From a bacterium (GTDB lineage: Bacteria; Patescibacteriota; Microgenomatia; UBA1400; PJMF01), in the NCBI GenBank assembly GCA_017431625.1, contig JAFRKQ010000030.1, positions 1 to 41,297 on the forward strand: a stretch of DNA of 41,297 nt, given 5' to 3'. The position numbers and the translations under genes were made by a program. The number at the start of each line of letters is the position of its first letter. The first letter of the stretch is position 1. Of the stretch, positions 15,797 to 25,114 are shown piece by piece. The notes beneath the pieces were generated by a model that was not told where the DNA came from, did not search any database, and worked only from the letters and a program-made list of their open reading frames with translations.

Positions 15797-18700
15797 TTAG
15801 TCATTAGTGCCTATTTTTTCTTCAATCACTTTTATCAATCGTCTCCACTCTCCCGCAAAATCCGCCAACCAATTGCTTGACCACACGCGATATATCTCCC
15901 AGCCTTTGATGCTCAAAGTTTTGGGGCGGCCCTCGTGACTAAACTCGCCGCTAAAGTCATCATGATAGACACTCCCATCACATTCAATCCCGAGGATAAA
16001 TTGATTTTTGTTCGGGTCAAAAATACCGAGGTCAATTTTGAAGCCGACGAGTTTGATTTTTTTACCATCAGCATTTATAGTCATTGGCCAACCAATATTG
16101 GTCCATAGACACAATTGACCATTACTGATTCGTGTGGCAAAATGGGCTTGCAACAAATCATAAAGATGGCGTGCTAGTGGTGACTCCAACTCTTCGAGGT
16201 TGGGACTCAGCTGCTCATCTAAATAATGTCGATCGATAATTTTGCCAGTATTGTTGAGCAAAGACATCATAAGCTCACCACTTTTGGCGGCATTAGGAGT
16301 GGCTCCCGGAAAGTTGTATTTTTCACTTGCCTCCAACCATTGTCCACGCGAATTGGCCATTAAAATTGTTAGTGAACGTCGCTGACGCGTGACAGCAACA
16401 TTGAGCCTTTTGTAAGCGCCCGCTTGCTCTTTGAAAAACCATGTCGCGGCTGGATTTTGATAGTAATTAAAATAAATAATCGCGTGATCAGCTTCAATTC
16501 CTTGACAATTGGTGACGGTGGAAATAAGCAGTCGTCCGCTTTCCAAAAGTTGATAAAGAATTTTATTGTCGTTGGTGTTGGTGCTCAAGTATTGACGAAA
16601 CTCACGCTCACCAACATCTTGCTTGCGGGTGAAAAGCAAACAAAAACTAGACTCAGGATTAGTATCGAGTTTTTGTTTGATAATTTGCGCAATCACGGCA
16701 AAATTGTCAACGTCATTTTCGCCTAAGCTATCTTTGATAGTCAACGGTTGCGCCAGAGAGCGCGCCTCAAAAATTGGTTTGATGTCATAAGTGTCATAAA
16801 TGGCTTTGCGCGATGGCTCAAAAAGTAAATTGGATTCACTCCGATAGTGGACTTTGAGATGATAACTATGATCAATTTGTGCTTTAATGGCCAGATCCAA
16901 AATACTAGTCTCATTTTCAAGTAAATCATCGTCTAAATTTTCATCTCGCGCACCACCAAAAGCAAAACTCGTGGCCAATGTGGGCGGCATCTGGTGCGGA
17001 TCACCGACAATAATGGCTTGTTTGGAGCGGTAAAGCGATGGCAGGGCTTGACCAGGAAGAGTTTGTGAGGCCTCGTCAAATATCACCACGTCAAACATGT
17101 CTTCCCGCGCGTCTAAATATTTGGAAACCTCTTTGGGAGTGGCAATGACCACCGGGTAGGCTTGCAAAATGAGCTGGCTATTGTGACGGATTTTTTCCAT
17201 GACCCCTCGGCCTTGCTGCCAATTGTGAGGGGCTTTGAGTTTGATAGTTTCTGGCAAATAGTGTGTCAACAATTGGTCGAGGCCAGAAACAAAATAATCG
17301 CGTCGTCGCTGACGTTGTTGTTGGGCGTAATTAACAAAAAAGTCATGATCAATAATTGGTCGCTCGTCAGCCGGCAGTGATTGAAAGTAAGCCGTAACCA
17401 AATCATTAGTAATTTTGGCATTAAGATCACCCAAAGTAATGTCGTCTCGCAAAAACTCTTGAACATTGGCAGCATTGTCTGGCGTCAGCAATTCGCAGAG
17501 TGTATGTAAAAAACGTTGGTGTTTTTTGTAGGCATCAAATTGAGCGAGATTTTGATAAGCACGCAAACTGCGTATACGCTCCAAAAAATCTTGCAGCGTT
17601 TGTCCGGGACTCAGGCAATAAAATTCATCACTAAATATCCCCGCAGCTAGACTTTCATTGATGGCTGTTTGTAGTTGAGTCCAGCTTTTTGTTTTTACCT
17701 CAAAAACATTTGTTAGTGGTTGCCATGATGTTGGCGCTATCAATGTCGTTATGTTGATTTTTTCGATCAACTGGGCAAGCTTGGCAAGTGAAGTGACAAA
17801 ATCAGTTACATCAGTTTGTTCGCGCCAGAGCGAAGATAGCTGTTGACGGGCTTGGGTAATTTGTGTCTCAAAGCGTTGATTGTCAAGCTGAGTATTAATA
17901 TGTGTAATAAACTCACTGATGCTTTCTTGGCTAGCGATTTTTTTGTTGTCATTAATAATCGTTTGCAAAGACTGTAAATCGTGAATCATTAGTTCGGCTT
18001 GCTGTTGCCATTGGCTCAAGGTCCATGTTGATGGTATGGCGGCAATCTTAGCTGGTTGACTGGCATCATAGAGCTGACACAAAAGATGTCTCACTTTTTC
18101 GCGTTCACGGCTCGTGAAATTGGCCAAAGGATCAAGAGCAGTTTTTTTGCTGTGGGGTAAGGTCAACAAATCAGCTAAATCACCCAAGGTTAAATCAGTC
18201 TCACTGATGAGTGTCAACATTTGCGCTAAAAGTGTTTGTTGCTGAATCAGAGTGTCGAGATCGCGTTTGCGCAAACGTGGTTTGGTCTTTTTAATTTTTT
18301 CCGGAATACTAGTGAACACTTTATGCCACGCCGGTCGTTTCTTCCATGCGTCTAAAGACGTAATTAACTCTTGCAAGTCAGCTGCATGCAATCGGTACAA
18401 GCCAGTAAACTCAGTCAAGAGTGTCACCATGCTATCCAGTCCGCCAAAAGCAGCTGTAAAGACTTGAGACCAAATTAATTCTAAATCTATTCCTAAGTTT
18501 ACCAATTCATTCATCAGTGGTGGAATCGTTTGTAGTCGCGCGAGTAGGTCTTGCCAGGGTTTGCTATCATCAGTATTAGCTAATGACCAAAAAGTGTTGA
18601 CAAATAAATTATCAGTGAGACTATTGGTAATAGTTAGTGGTGCAATAGTCTGTTTTTGTTGGCAAGCATCACGAGCCGCAATGATGGTTGCTTGTAAGTT

Positions 18701-19570
18701 TTTGCTTGTGGTTTCATCGTTAGGCCAGCAATCAATTCTGATTAATTGAGTGAGTGGTAATAATTGACTTAGGGGTTTGAGAAAATTGTTAATGGTTATT
18801 TTTTGTGTCGTGCTTACATGGGTTAATGATTCGTTTGGAAGTTGAATCAATGCTGTTTCTATAGTCTGTGCTTGAGCGTGAATTGTCACTAAATCCAAAT
18901 TGAGATTGGTTGGTTCTAGCCATTTGATGACATCGTGGGGATGATTAAAACGTACAAAATCATCACTGTGATTTTGGTGGGAAAACTCAGTGAGCAGCTG
19001 GAGAATTTGACGCACTGGTAGCTCCTGAATTTTTTTGACAGTATCTGGTGTCAGTGTACGTTCACCAACAAAATGTAAGTAGTAGCTTAACAATTCATCA
19101 ATAGCCATGGGAGCATTATCGCCGATGCGTTCATTACGACTTTTATCCAAATGAGTATAGGCCAAGCGGTAAGGTGAAAGCGGCTCGCTATCTTGACTTT
19201 GATTGTGAAAACTGCGAATTTGCTTATTGGCCAAACGACTACGAGTATCGCGCAAGTAATGCAAACGTCGTTGCTGACTGTCGGTCAGCTGCCAACAAAA
19301 ATCCAAGAATGATAAGTGATTGCTGCCGAGGCGAAATTCGTTCTCAAGCTTGGCAATCATGCGACCAATCACTTGCAAAGCCTCAACGTTTTGACTGACA
19401 AAAAGAACTTTTTGACCACGCACTGCCAATTCAAAAAGCAGACTCACAATCAGATGTGATTTGCCCGTACCTGGTGGGCCGTAGACTACATTGATTTGAT
19501 CGCGATTCTCAAGCAGACTGTTTAAGACTTGACGCTGAGAGGGATCGAGTAAATTAATAGTTGGAGTCAT
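15797..19570 (-). CDS. SF1 (UPF1/DNA2-like) helicase with C-terminal Vsr/MTES_1575-type nuclease
   Basis: 1257 residues from ATG 19570, which overlaps the upstream stop as ATGA. Walker A GPPGTGKS is at 31-38 right at the N-terminus. A long, mostly helical insertion (about 200-800) separates it from Walker B DVVIFDEASQ (about 828), motif III GDPHQMPPT, motif IV VHYRSE, ISTVTNCQGIEADHAI (motif V) and NVAVTRQRRS (motif VI), i.e. a complete SF1 motor. The C-terminal about 120 residues carry FKIDLGIFDP...LGIECDGSVYHD...GWEIYRVWSSNW (outlined), the Asp/Glu/Asp-Gly pattern of very-short-patch-repair-like endonucleases often fused to such helicases. Related helicase-nuclease proteins are known in prokaryotic defence; a DNA-processing or anti-phage role is inferred. 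It is translationally coupled to the gene at 19567-20559. Confidence 0.88.
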   Translation of the reverse strand: MTPTINLLDPSQRQVLNSLLENRDQINVVYGPPGTGKSHLIVSLLFELAVRGQKVLFVSQNVEALQVIGRMIAKLENEFRLGSNHLSFLDFCWQLTDSQQRRLHYLRDTRSRLANKQIRSFHNQSQDSEPLSPYRLAYTHLDKSRNERIGDNAPMAIDELLSYYLHFVGERTLTPDTVKKIQELPVRQILQLLTEFSHQNHSDDFVRFNHPHDVIKWLEPTNLNLDLVTIHAQAQTIETALIQLPNESLTHVSTTQKITINNFLKPLSQLLPLTQLIRIDCWPNDETTSKNLQATIIAARDACQQKQTIAPLTITNSLTDNLFVNTFWSLANTDDSKPWQDLLARLQTIPPLMNELVNLGIDLELIWSQVFTAAFGGLDSMVTLLTEFTGLYRLHAADLQELITSLDAWKKRPAWHKVFTSIPEKIKKTKPRLRKRDLDTLIQQQTLLAQMLTLISETDLTLGDLADLLTLPHSKKTALDPLANFTSREREKVRHLLCQLYDASQPAKIAAIPSTWTLSQWQQQAELMIHDLQSLQTIINDNKKIASQESISEFITHINTQLDNQRFETQITQARQQLSSLWREQTDVTDFVTSLAKLAQLIEKINITTLIAPTSWQPLTNVFEVKTKSWTQLQTAINESLAAGIFSDEFYCLSPGQTLQDFLERIRSLRAYQNLAQFDAYKKHQRFLHTLCELLTPDNAANVQEFLRDDITLGDLNAKITNDLVTAYFQSLPADERPIIDHDFFVNYAQQQRQRRRDYFVSGLDQLLTHYLPETIKLKAPHNWQQGRGVMEKIRHNSQLILQAYPVVIATPKEVSKYLDAREDMFDVVIFDEASQTLPGQALPSLYRSKQAIIVGDPHQMPPTLATSFAFGGARDENLDDDLLENETSILDLAIKAQIDHSYHLKVHYRSESNLLFEPSRKAIYDTYDIKPIFEARSLAQPLTIKDSLGENDVDNFAVIAQIIKQKLDTNPESSFCLLFTRKQDVGEREFRQYLSTNTNDNKILYQLLESGRLLISTVTNCQGIEADHAIIYFNYYQNPAATWFFKEQAGAYKRLNVAVTRQRRSLTILMANSRGQWLEASEKYNFPGATPNAAKSGELMMSLLNNTGKIIDRHYLDEQLSPNLEELESPLARHLYDLLQAHFATRISNGQLCLWTNIGWPMTINADGKKIKLVGFKIDLGIFDPNKNQFILGIECDGSVYHDDFSGEFSHEGRPKTLSIKGWEIYRVWSSNWLADFAGEWRRLIKVIEEKIGTND

Positions 19571-20559
19571 AAAATTTTCTCCCACGCCCGATCAACATAT
19601 TCAGTTTCAAAACCTGTGACAATCCCCAACAAACTAAAATCCGGATCGACTTCCACCTTTTGAAAATCGGGGAAAGTAAGGATATTTAATTGCGCTGCCA
19701 ATGTTTGAATTTTACCGGTAAAATCATCATCTATGCTAATTTCTAGCTGACCCAACTGGCGACTAATTTCGCCATCGTAAATTTCTTGATCGAGCCAAAA
19801 ATTGACAAAGCCACTCGTTTCAATCGTGGCTGTTTGTTTTTTTTCGTCACAATGCTCGCAGGTAAACAAAAAGAGCGGATAATTTTTACATTCGCGCGCT
19901 GTCGTGGTGGCCACTTTTCCTATCACTAAATAATGCAGTCGATCGCCGTGGGTACGATACTGAATGTCAGTTTTTCTGATCATCTGTTTGATGTCACGTG
20001 CAATCAGTCGCTTTTGCAGACTGGCGCTGGCTTGGTGCCACACGGTCGCTTGAGCCAAATCTTGAAAATAGAATTCCGCTGCAAGTTCAGCTAAATGTAG
20101 CTGTTGTCGGTCGGGGCGACTGCTTAGAATTTGGATAATTTTTTTGCTACCCTCGGGAGTCCACACAAAACCATAGTCGCCACTACTTTTCCCTCGGCTG
20201 ATAAATATTTGTTTGATAGGATCGCGATCGTTTTCGGGTTGGCTGTAAGTGATCAGTTCGTCGCCATCGCTGATAATTTCTGGTTGTAAAGCTGTGGGTA
20301 CTGGCTGATCGAGCGCGAGCGCATGTGGTGGGAGATTGGGTAATGGCAAAGGTGCTTGTGCTGGTATCACTTCTGCTTTTTGCATTTTATCGGGAGTAAT
20401 TTTGGGTGTGGACTTTTTGGTATTGAGAGTCAAGGCCATCGTTGTGGCGAGACTGCCGCTTGATAAATTGCCCCGCAAGCTAACTAAATCTTGTCGGTAG
20501 CGACGAAAAGTGATTTTGGGATGATCAGTGTTGGTAGCTAAAGCATCAAGAGCACTCAT
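19567..20559 (-). CDS. Partner protein of the helicase-nuclease, unknown family
   Basis: 330 residues, first gene of the operon; its stop overlaps the helicase ATG by 4 bases. Residues about 55-110 are Pro/Ala-rich linker. The C-terminal about 220 residues look globular: a basic helical part (about 130-200), then KNYPLFLFTCEHCDEKKQTATIE, with a single C-x2-C, leading to a beta-rich end. The YPLFLF...FVNFWLD segment recalls the beta-rich domain that precedes the motor in many large single-chain SF1 helicase-nucleases (DUF4011-like), so this may be that domain as a separate subunit. The resemblance is weak and rests on pattern only. The start codon is 7 nt from an extended -10, so the mRNA is probably leaderless. 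Confidence 0.75.
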   Translation of the reverse strand: MSALDALATNTDHPKITFRRYRQDLVSLRGNLSSGSLATTMALTLNTKKSTPKITPDKMQKAEVIPAQAPLPLPNLPPHALALDQPVPTALQPEIISDGDELITYSQPENDRDPIKQIFISRGKSSGDYGFVWTPEGSKKIIQILSSRPDRQQLHLAELAAEFYFQDLAQATVWHQASASLQKRLIARDIKQMIRKTDIQYRTHGDRLHYLVIGKVATTTARECKNYPLFLFTCEHCDEKKQTATIETSGFVNFWLDQEIYDGEISRQLGQLEISIDDDFTGKIQTLAAQLNILTFPDFQKVEVDPDFSLLGIVTGFETEYVDRAWEKIL

Positions 20560-20566
20560 ACGACTA

Positions 20567-20575
20567 ATTATATCA
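20567..20575 (-). promoter_or_regulatory. Extended -10 promoter of the helicase operon
   Basis: TGATATAAT on the minus strand (TATAAT at 20572-20567), 7 nt before ATG 20559. No good -35 is seen. Confidence 0.65.
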
Positions 20576-20789
20576 TATCAAAGGCGAAAAAATGGCCACA
20601 GTTGTATATTTTTGGTCTTATTTTCTGGCCGATAATAATTATTATTGCAAGATTAACGCAAATTTATTAATAATATAATAATATAGGGTTAAAAACCGCA
20701 GCTTTTGCTGGTGATTGTGGGTATTTATAGAGAAAAAAATGGTCGCGAAAAATTATGATTACTTCGACTGACGGTCATTTTCATTTTAT

Positions 20790-20811
20790 TGCGGTAATTA
20801 TGCGGTAATAA
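20790..20811. repeat. 11-bp tandem repeat in an AT-rich gap
   Basis: TGCGGTAATTA followed by TGCGGTAATAA, two units with one mismatch. The gap 20576-20893 is otherwise AT-rich (ATTATTATT-type runs near 20630-20690) and holds no gene I can support. Confidence 0.7.
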
Positions 20812-20893
20812 TTTGAAAACATTTGAAATAGTTGCAGGGATAATCATCCGCAACGGTGACAACACCGATTATAAAGTAATTAGGAAGTCTAAA

Positions 20894-21316
20894 ATGACAC
20901 AAAGTCAAGACTCAAAGCGTGAGCGCAAAGATCATACGACGCTTAAAGCATGGACGGTTGGTCACGATCTGATCGTCCAGACAGACACTTTTTTACAGGA
21001 ATATCGTGATGATCCTCGGCTAAAGCCTTGGTGCGATGAACTGCTTATTACCTTGCGCGATAGCATTGTTCAGGTAATTGAGGGTTACTACAAACGTGAT
21101 ACTGCTGATAAGTGGCGTCGTTATGAAGCAGCTGGTTTTTATATCGAAAAGGCTCGTTATACCGTCAAGCTTGGTCAAGATTTGGGCTGGTGGCATCTGG
21201 AAGAGTGGCTCACCAATAGTGAGTCCTATCTCAATCTTGTGCGGGCGACTAGCTATTACCTTTATAAGGATTTGCATCCCAAGGTGAGCGACAAGCCAAA
21301 ACAGGAGATAACCTGA
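20894..21316 (+). CDS. Four-helix-bundle protein (S23/Avd-like)
   Basis: 140 residues from ATG 20894, which has AGGAAG 7 nt upstream; the frame is open further upstream but lacks a start with a ribosome site. Its pattern fits the four-helix bundle family known from 23S rRNA intervening sequences and from the Avd accessory proteins: LKAWTVGHDLIVQTDTFL (helix 1), LLITLRDSIVQVIEGYYK (helix 2, with the IxxxIxEG-like signature), RRYEAAGFYIEKARYTVKLGQDLGW (outlined helix 3) and WLTNSESYLNLVRATSYYL (helix 4). The family is small and often mobile; its function is mostly unknown, probably nucleic-acid or protein binding. No reverse transcriptase or diversity-generating element accompanies it here. It lies upstream of recA with a separate recA promoter. 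Confidence 0.7.
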   Translation: MTQSQDSKRERKDHTTLKAWTVGHDLIVQTDTFLQEYRDDPRLKPWCDELLITLRDSIVQVIEGYYKRDTADKWRRYEAAGFYIEKARYTVKLGQDLGWWHLEEWLTNSESYLNLVRATSYYLYKDLHPKVSDKPKQEIT

Positions 21317-21388
21317 GCTTTTGAAACTGCTATCAAAAATGCATTTTGTTGTGATAAAATCAGCAGGTAGGAGAACAAGAAAGGCAAC

Positions 21389-22453
21389 ATGAAAGATGAC
21401 CCGAAAGATAAAAAAACGTCAGCGAATGCACCAACACCAGAGACGGAGCTGAGTGCGGCCCAAAAGGCCAAACTCCAGGCCGTGGATGCGGCGGTCGCCC
21501 AGATTGAGAAGCAATTTGGCAAAGGCTCCATCATGAAAATGAATGAGGGTCTCAAGATGGCGAGTATTCCCGTGGTATCTACCGGCTCATTAGCACTCAA
21601 TCTTGCTTTGGGGGTTGGTGGTTTCCCCAAGGGGCGGATTATTGAGATTTATGGCCCCGAGGCTTCTGGTAAGACTACCATTTGTTTGCACGCGATCGCT
21701 GATGTTCAGCGCAAAGGGGGTGTCGCCGCCTTCATTGATGTTGAACATGCTCTTGATCCAGTCCGTGCGGAAAAAATCGGTGTAGATTTGTCCAAAATGT
21801 TTATTTCGCAGCCAGATTATGGTGAGCAGGCGCTTGAAATCGCGGAAACGTTGATTCGTTCTGGTGGGATAGATATCTTGATTGTAGACTCGGTGGCAGC
21901 GCTTGTACCCAAGAGTGAAATTGAGGGCGAGATGGGCGATCATCAGATGGGTGCCCAAGCTCGCTTGATGTCACAGGCCATGCGCAAACTCACGGCGGCC
22001 ATCAACAAAACCAAAACACTGGTGATCTTTACCAATCAGATCCGCATGAAAATTGGAATTATGTTTGGCAACCCAGAGACGACTACCGGCGGGCAAGCAC
22101 TCAAATTCTATGCCAGTCAGCGACTCGATATTCGCAAAGTTGGCAATATCATGGAAGGCGACAAAATGGTGGGTACTAAACATCGGGTGAAAGTGACCAA
22201 AAATAAAGTCGCACCGCCATTCAAAATCGCTGAGTTTGAGATGGACCAAAACGGTATCTCGTGGGTGGGTGACATTATTGAAATTGGTTCACAGTACAAT
22301 GTCATTGAAAAGTCAGGGAGCTTTTATAAGTATCAGGGCGAAGTTTTAGCTCAAGGCAAAGAAGCTACTAAAACGGCGCTTGCCTCTGACCCCAAACGCT
22401 TGCGCGAGATTGAAAAAGCTATCTGGGCAGAGATCAAAAAACAAAACGGCTAA
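21389..22453 (+). CDS. recA: Recombinase A
   Basis: 354 residues. Walker [10 protein letters not shown] is at 89-97, Walker B ([16 protein letters not shown]) at about 160-175, and loop L2 ends with [22 protein letters not shown]. RecA forms filaments on single-stranded DNA, drives strand exchange and activates SOS cleavage. The about 40-residue N-terminal extension before the usual [17 protein letters not shown] start is polar and low in complexity. AAAGG lies 4 nt before the ATG, with AGGAGA further up, and an extended -10 TGATAAAAT ends at 21360. No LexA box is evident. A terminator follows. Confidence 0.98.
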   Translation: MKDDPKDKKTSANAPTPETELSAAQKAKLQAVDAAVAQIEKQFGKGSIMKMNEGLKMASIPVVSTGSLALNLALGVGGFPKGRIIEIYGPEASGKTTICLHAIADVQRKGGVAAFIDVEHALDPVRAEKIGVDLSKMFISQPDYGEQALEIAETLIRSGGIDILIVDSVAALVPKSEIEGEMGDHQMGAQARLMSQAMRKLTAAINKTKTLVIFTNQIRMKIGIMFGNPETTTGGQALKFYASQRLDIRKVGNIMEGDKMVGTKHRVKVTKNKVAPPFKIAEFEMDQNGISWVGDIIEIGSQYNVIEKSGSFYKYQGEVLAQGKEATKTALASDPKRLREIEKAIWAEIKKQNG

Positions 22454-22476
22454 AGTGATCATCTGACAAGATAAAG

Positions 22477-22506
22477 GCGGTATTAGTGAGAGCTAGTACC
22501 GCTTTT
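22477..22506 (+). terminator. Terminator after recA
   Basis: A 10-bp stem GCGGTATTAG/CTAGTACCGC (one G-U pair), loop TGAGAG, then TTTT, starting 24 nt after the recA stop. Confidence 0.85.
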
Positions 22507-22554
22507 ACTATTGATAGCGATAAGTTGTGAATCACAAAGTGCGAATTTGTTCTC

Positions 22555-22583
22555 TTGACAGCAAGATCATTTTGTTATATAAA
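22555..22583 (+). promoter_or_regulatory. ruvB promoter, leaderless
   Basis: TTGACA (22555-22560), 17-bp spacer, TATAAA (22578-22583; an alternative register is TGT-TATATA at 22576). ATG 22591 follows 7 nt later with no Shine-Dalgarno. Confidence 0.7.
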
Positions 22584-22590
22584 CGCGCAT

Positions 22591-23583
22591 ATGCGTGCCA
22601 ATGTCAACCAACTCATCAATGAAGCCACACCGGAGGAAGAAGTCCTTTTGACTTCACTGCGGGCAGCAGCCTGGGAAGATTTTTTGGGTCAGGATGAAAT
22701 CAAACAAGCACTCAAAATTGGTACTCATGCAGCTAAAGAACGGGGTGAAGCCCTTGACCACACGCTTTTTTATGGACCGCCGGGCTTGGGCAAAACCACT
22801 TTGTCACATTTGATCGCCAAGGAAATGAATTCCAATATCCGCGTGACCTCGGGTACAGTATTGACCAAATCTGGCGATTTGGCGGCTATTCTCACGAGCC
22901 TTGAACCACGCGATGTTTTGTTCATTGATGAGATTCACCGTCTACCCAAATTGGTAGAGGAGACTTTATACTCGGCAATGGAGGATTACGCTCTTGATTT
23001 GGTGATTGGCAAAGGACCAGCTGCCAAAACAGTGCGTATTGATTTACCGCCCTTTACGCTAGTGGGAGCTACGACTAAATTTGGTGCGCTCACGGGGCCT
23101 TTTCGCGATCGGTTTGGTCTGACTTTTCGTTTGCAATATTATCCAGCAGAAAAACTCCAGTATATTGTCAAGGCGGCTGGCGATAAGTTGCAACTGGAGT
23201 TGGACGACAAAAGCGCCTTTTTGATCGCTAAGCGTGGTCGGGGAACGCCGCGCATCGCTCTCAAGCTCCTTAAACGGGTGCGTGATTTTGCTCAAGTAGA
23301 GCATGGTGGCCAAATTAATCCACATATTACTGACAAGGCTTTAGATTTATTGAAAATTGACACTCTGGGCTTGACACAGTCAGATCGCTTTTTGCTTGAA
23401 ACAATCAAAGAAAAATTTGGTGGTGGGCCAGTGGGACTTTCCACCATTGCCGCTGCTACTAGTGAGGATGAGACAACTATTAGTGAAGTCACCGAACCTT
23501 ATTTAATTCAAATTGGCTTTATCCAAAAAACGCCTAAAGGTCGGGTTTTAACTGACTTAGCTTGTCGACATTTAACGTCTTGA
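22591..23583 (+). CDS. ruvB: Holliday junction branch-migration helicase RuvB
   Basis: 330 residues from ATG 22591, fixed by the promoter before it. N-terminal arm LRAAAWEDFLGQDEIKQAL, Walker A GPPGLGKT at 62-69, Walker B LFIDEIHRL, sensor LVGATTKFGALTGPFRDRFG with the arginine finger region, and the C-terminal winged helix (GGGPVGLSTIAAATSEDETTI in outline). RuvB forms hexameric rings that drive Holliday junction migration with RuvA. Its family partners are not in the window. It follows recA, from which a terminator separates it, so it is transcribed independently. Confidence 0.97.
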   Translation: MRANVNQLINEATPEEEVLLTSLRAAAWEDFLGQDEIKQALKIGTHAAKERGEALDHTLFYGPPGLGKTTLSHLIAKEMNSNIRVTSGTVLTKSGDLAAILTSLEPRDVLFIDEIHRLPKLVEETLYSAMEDYALDLVIGKGPAAKTVRIDLPPFTLVGATTKFGALTGPFRDRFGLTFRLQYYPAEKLQYIVKAAGDKLQLELDDKSAFLIAKRGRGTPRIALKLLKRVRDFAQVEHGGQINPHITDKALDLLKIDTLGLTQSDRFLLETIKEKFGGGPVGLSTIAAATSEDETTISEVTEPYLIQIGFIQKTPKGRVLTDLACRHLTS

Positions 23584-23640
23584 GATAGCGATTGGTCTTG
23601 TTCACTGCTAAATTGCCCTCCAAAATGGTTAAGTTTGAGG

Positions 23641-23646
23641 TATAAT
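23641..23646 (+). promoter_or_regulatory. -10 element of gltX, leaderless
   Basis: Consensus TATAAT with the ATG at 23654, 7 nt later; no convincing -35 and no Shine-Dalgarno. Confidence 0.6.
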
Positions 23647-23653
23647 AAGCAGT

Positions 23654-25114
23654 ATGACGAAAAAAAGGACACGCATTGCCCCTTCGCCTACGGGCATTGC
23701 TCACATCGGTACTGCCTGGCAAGCAATTTTTAATCTCGGGATTGCGAGACAAAGTGGTGGCCAGTTTTTGATCCGGATAGAAGACACTGATCGCTCTCGC
23801 TTTGTGCCTGAGGCCGAGTCATTAATCTACGAGGGGCTCAAGTGGCTGGGCATTGACTATGACGAGGGCGGTATCAAAGGTGGTCCCTTTGCACCTTATC
23901 ACCAAAGTGATCGCTTAGACATTTATCACAAGTACGCGCAGCAGTTGCTTGAGAGTGGTTGGGCTTATTATTGTTTTGCTACTAAGCAAGAGCTCGAGCA
24001 AATGCGTAAAGATCAGGTGGCACGCGGGGAGTTGCCTCGTTATGATGGTCGTTGGCGTGATGCTGACCCCGCTGAGGTGCAAAAGCGTCTTGATGAGGGG
24101 CAGCCGCATGTCATTCGTTTGAAAGTTCCGCACGGACGTACGATCAGCTGGGAAGATCAAATTCGTGGCCATGTAGAGTTCCAGAGCGATTTGATTGATG
24201 ATCAGGTTTTAATCAAAGGTGATGGCTTTCCTACTTATCATCTAGCCGTGGTTATTGACGATCATTTGATGGAAATTAGTGATGTTCTGCGCGGTGAAGA
24301 GTGGATTTCGTCCACGCCCAAACATTTGCTTTTGTATGAAGCTTTTGGCTGGGAGCCACCACGATTTGCTCATATGCCTTTGATCCGCAATCGCGACAAG
24401 AGCAAGATTTCCAAACGCAAAAATGATGTCTCGATTTTGTCCTATCGTGACAAAGGCTATCTACCGGAGGCAGTGATTAATTTTATTGCTCTTTTGGGCT
24501 GGTCACATCCAGAGGGTAAAGAGATTTTTGATTTAGATGAATTTATCAAAGTCGTCTCACTTGATCGTGTCCAGAAAACAGGGCCAATTTTTGACACTGA
24601 TAAATTGGATTGGTATAACGGTTATTATTTGCGAAAGATGGTGGAAGAAAAAGGCTTGCCAGAGCTGGGCAAGCGTTTAGTAGCTGGTGGTTTTGTCGCC
24701 CCAGATTTTCCCCTAGAAAAGATGGAACAAATCTTGCCCTTAATTTATGAGCGGATTGTCAAACTATCAGATTTTGCAGAATTGACAGATTTTTTTTGGA
24801 AGGATATCGTTCCTGAAGCTCGTTTGTTGCTCAAAAAAGGTGATTTGGAATTAGTACAGGGGCAATTGCAAATTACCAAAGGTTTTTTGGAAACCATTCC
24901 GTGGGAGTTGGCTAAAATCGAAGATACTATCCGCACTTTGTGCGAGACTAAGTCTTACAAAAAGAGCCAATACTTTATGATGCTTCGTGTGGCTGTTACA
25001 GGTAAAACGGCAACACCGCCACTTTTTGAGACGATGCAAGTCATTGGTAAAGATCAGGTGCTAGCTCGTCTTGAGCATGCTATCAAGATATTAAAGGAGG
25101 CCGATGCTACCTAG
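23654..25114 (+). CDS. gltX: Glutamyl-tRNA synthetase
   Basis: 486 residues. Class I signatures: APSPTGIAHIGTAWQAIFN with the HIGH-type motif HIGT at 17-20, FLIRIEDTDRSR for glutamate/tRNA recognition, and KISKR (KMSKS-type) near 252-256. The C-terminal half is the all-helical anticodon-binding region of bacterial GluRS. The enzyme charges tRNA-Glu and, where a GatCAB system is used, also tRNA-Gln; which applies here cannot be told from this window. Its last 11 bases overlap the next gene, whose AGGAGG lies inside the gltX coding end. Confidence 0.97.
   Translation: MTKKRTRIAPSPTGIAHIGTAWQAIFNLGIARQSGGQFLIRIEDTDRSRFVPEAESLIYEGLKWLGIDYDEGGIKGGPFAPYHQSDRLDIYHKYAQQLLESGWAYYCFATKQELEQMRKDQVARGELPRYDGRWRDADPAEVQKRLDEGQPHVIRLKVPHGRTISWEDQIRGHVEFQSDLIDDQVLIKGDGFPTYHLAVVIDDHLMEISDVLRGEEWISSTPKHLLLYEAFGWEPPRFAHMPLIRNRDKSKISKRKNDVSILSYRDKGYLPEAVINFIALLGWSHPEGKEIFDLDEFIKVVSLDRVQKTGPIFDTDKLDWYNGYYLRKMVEEKGLPELGKRLVAGGFVAPDFPLEKMEQILPLIYERIVKLSDFAELTDFFWKDIVPEARLLLKKGDLELVQGQLQITKGFLETIPWELAKIEDTIRTLCETKSYKKSQYFMMLRVAVTGKTATPPLFETMQVIGKDQVLARLEHAIKILKEADAT

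Noticed and set aside
20813-20893. Nudix-like beginning (FEIVAGIIIRNG) in frame upstream of the four-helix-bundle gene
   Set aside because: No Nudix box follows and no ribosome site supports the upstream start; the match is short and probably chance.
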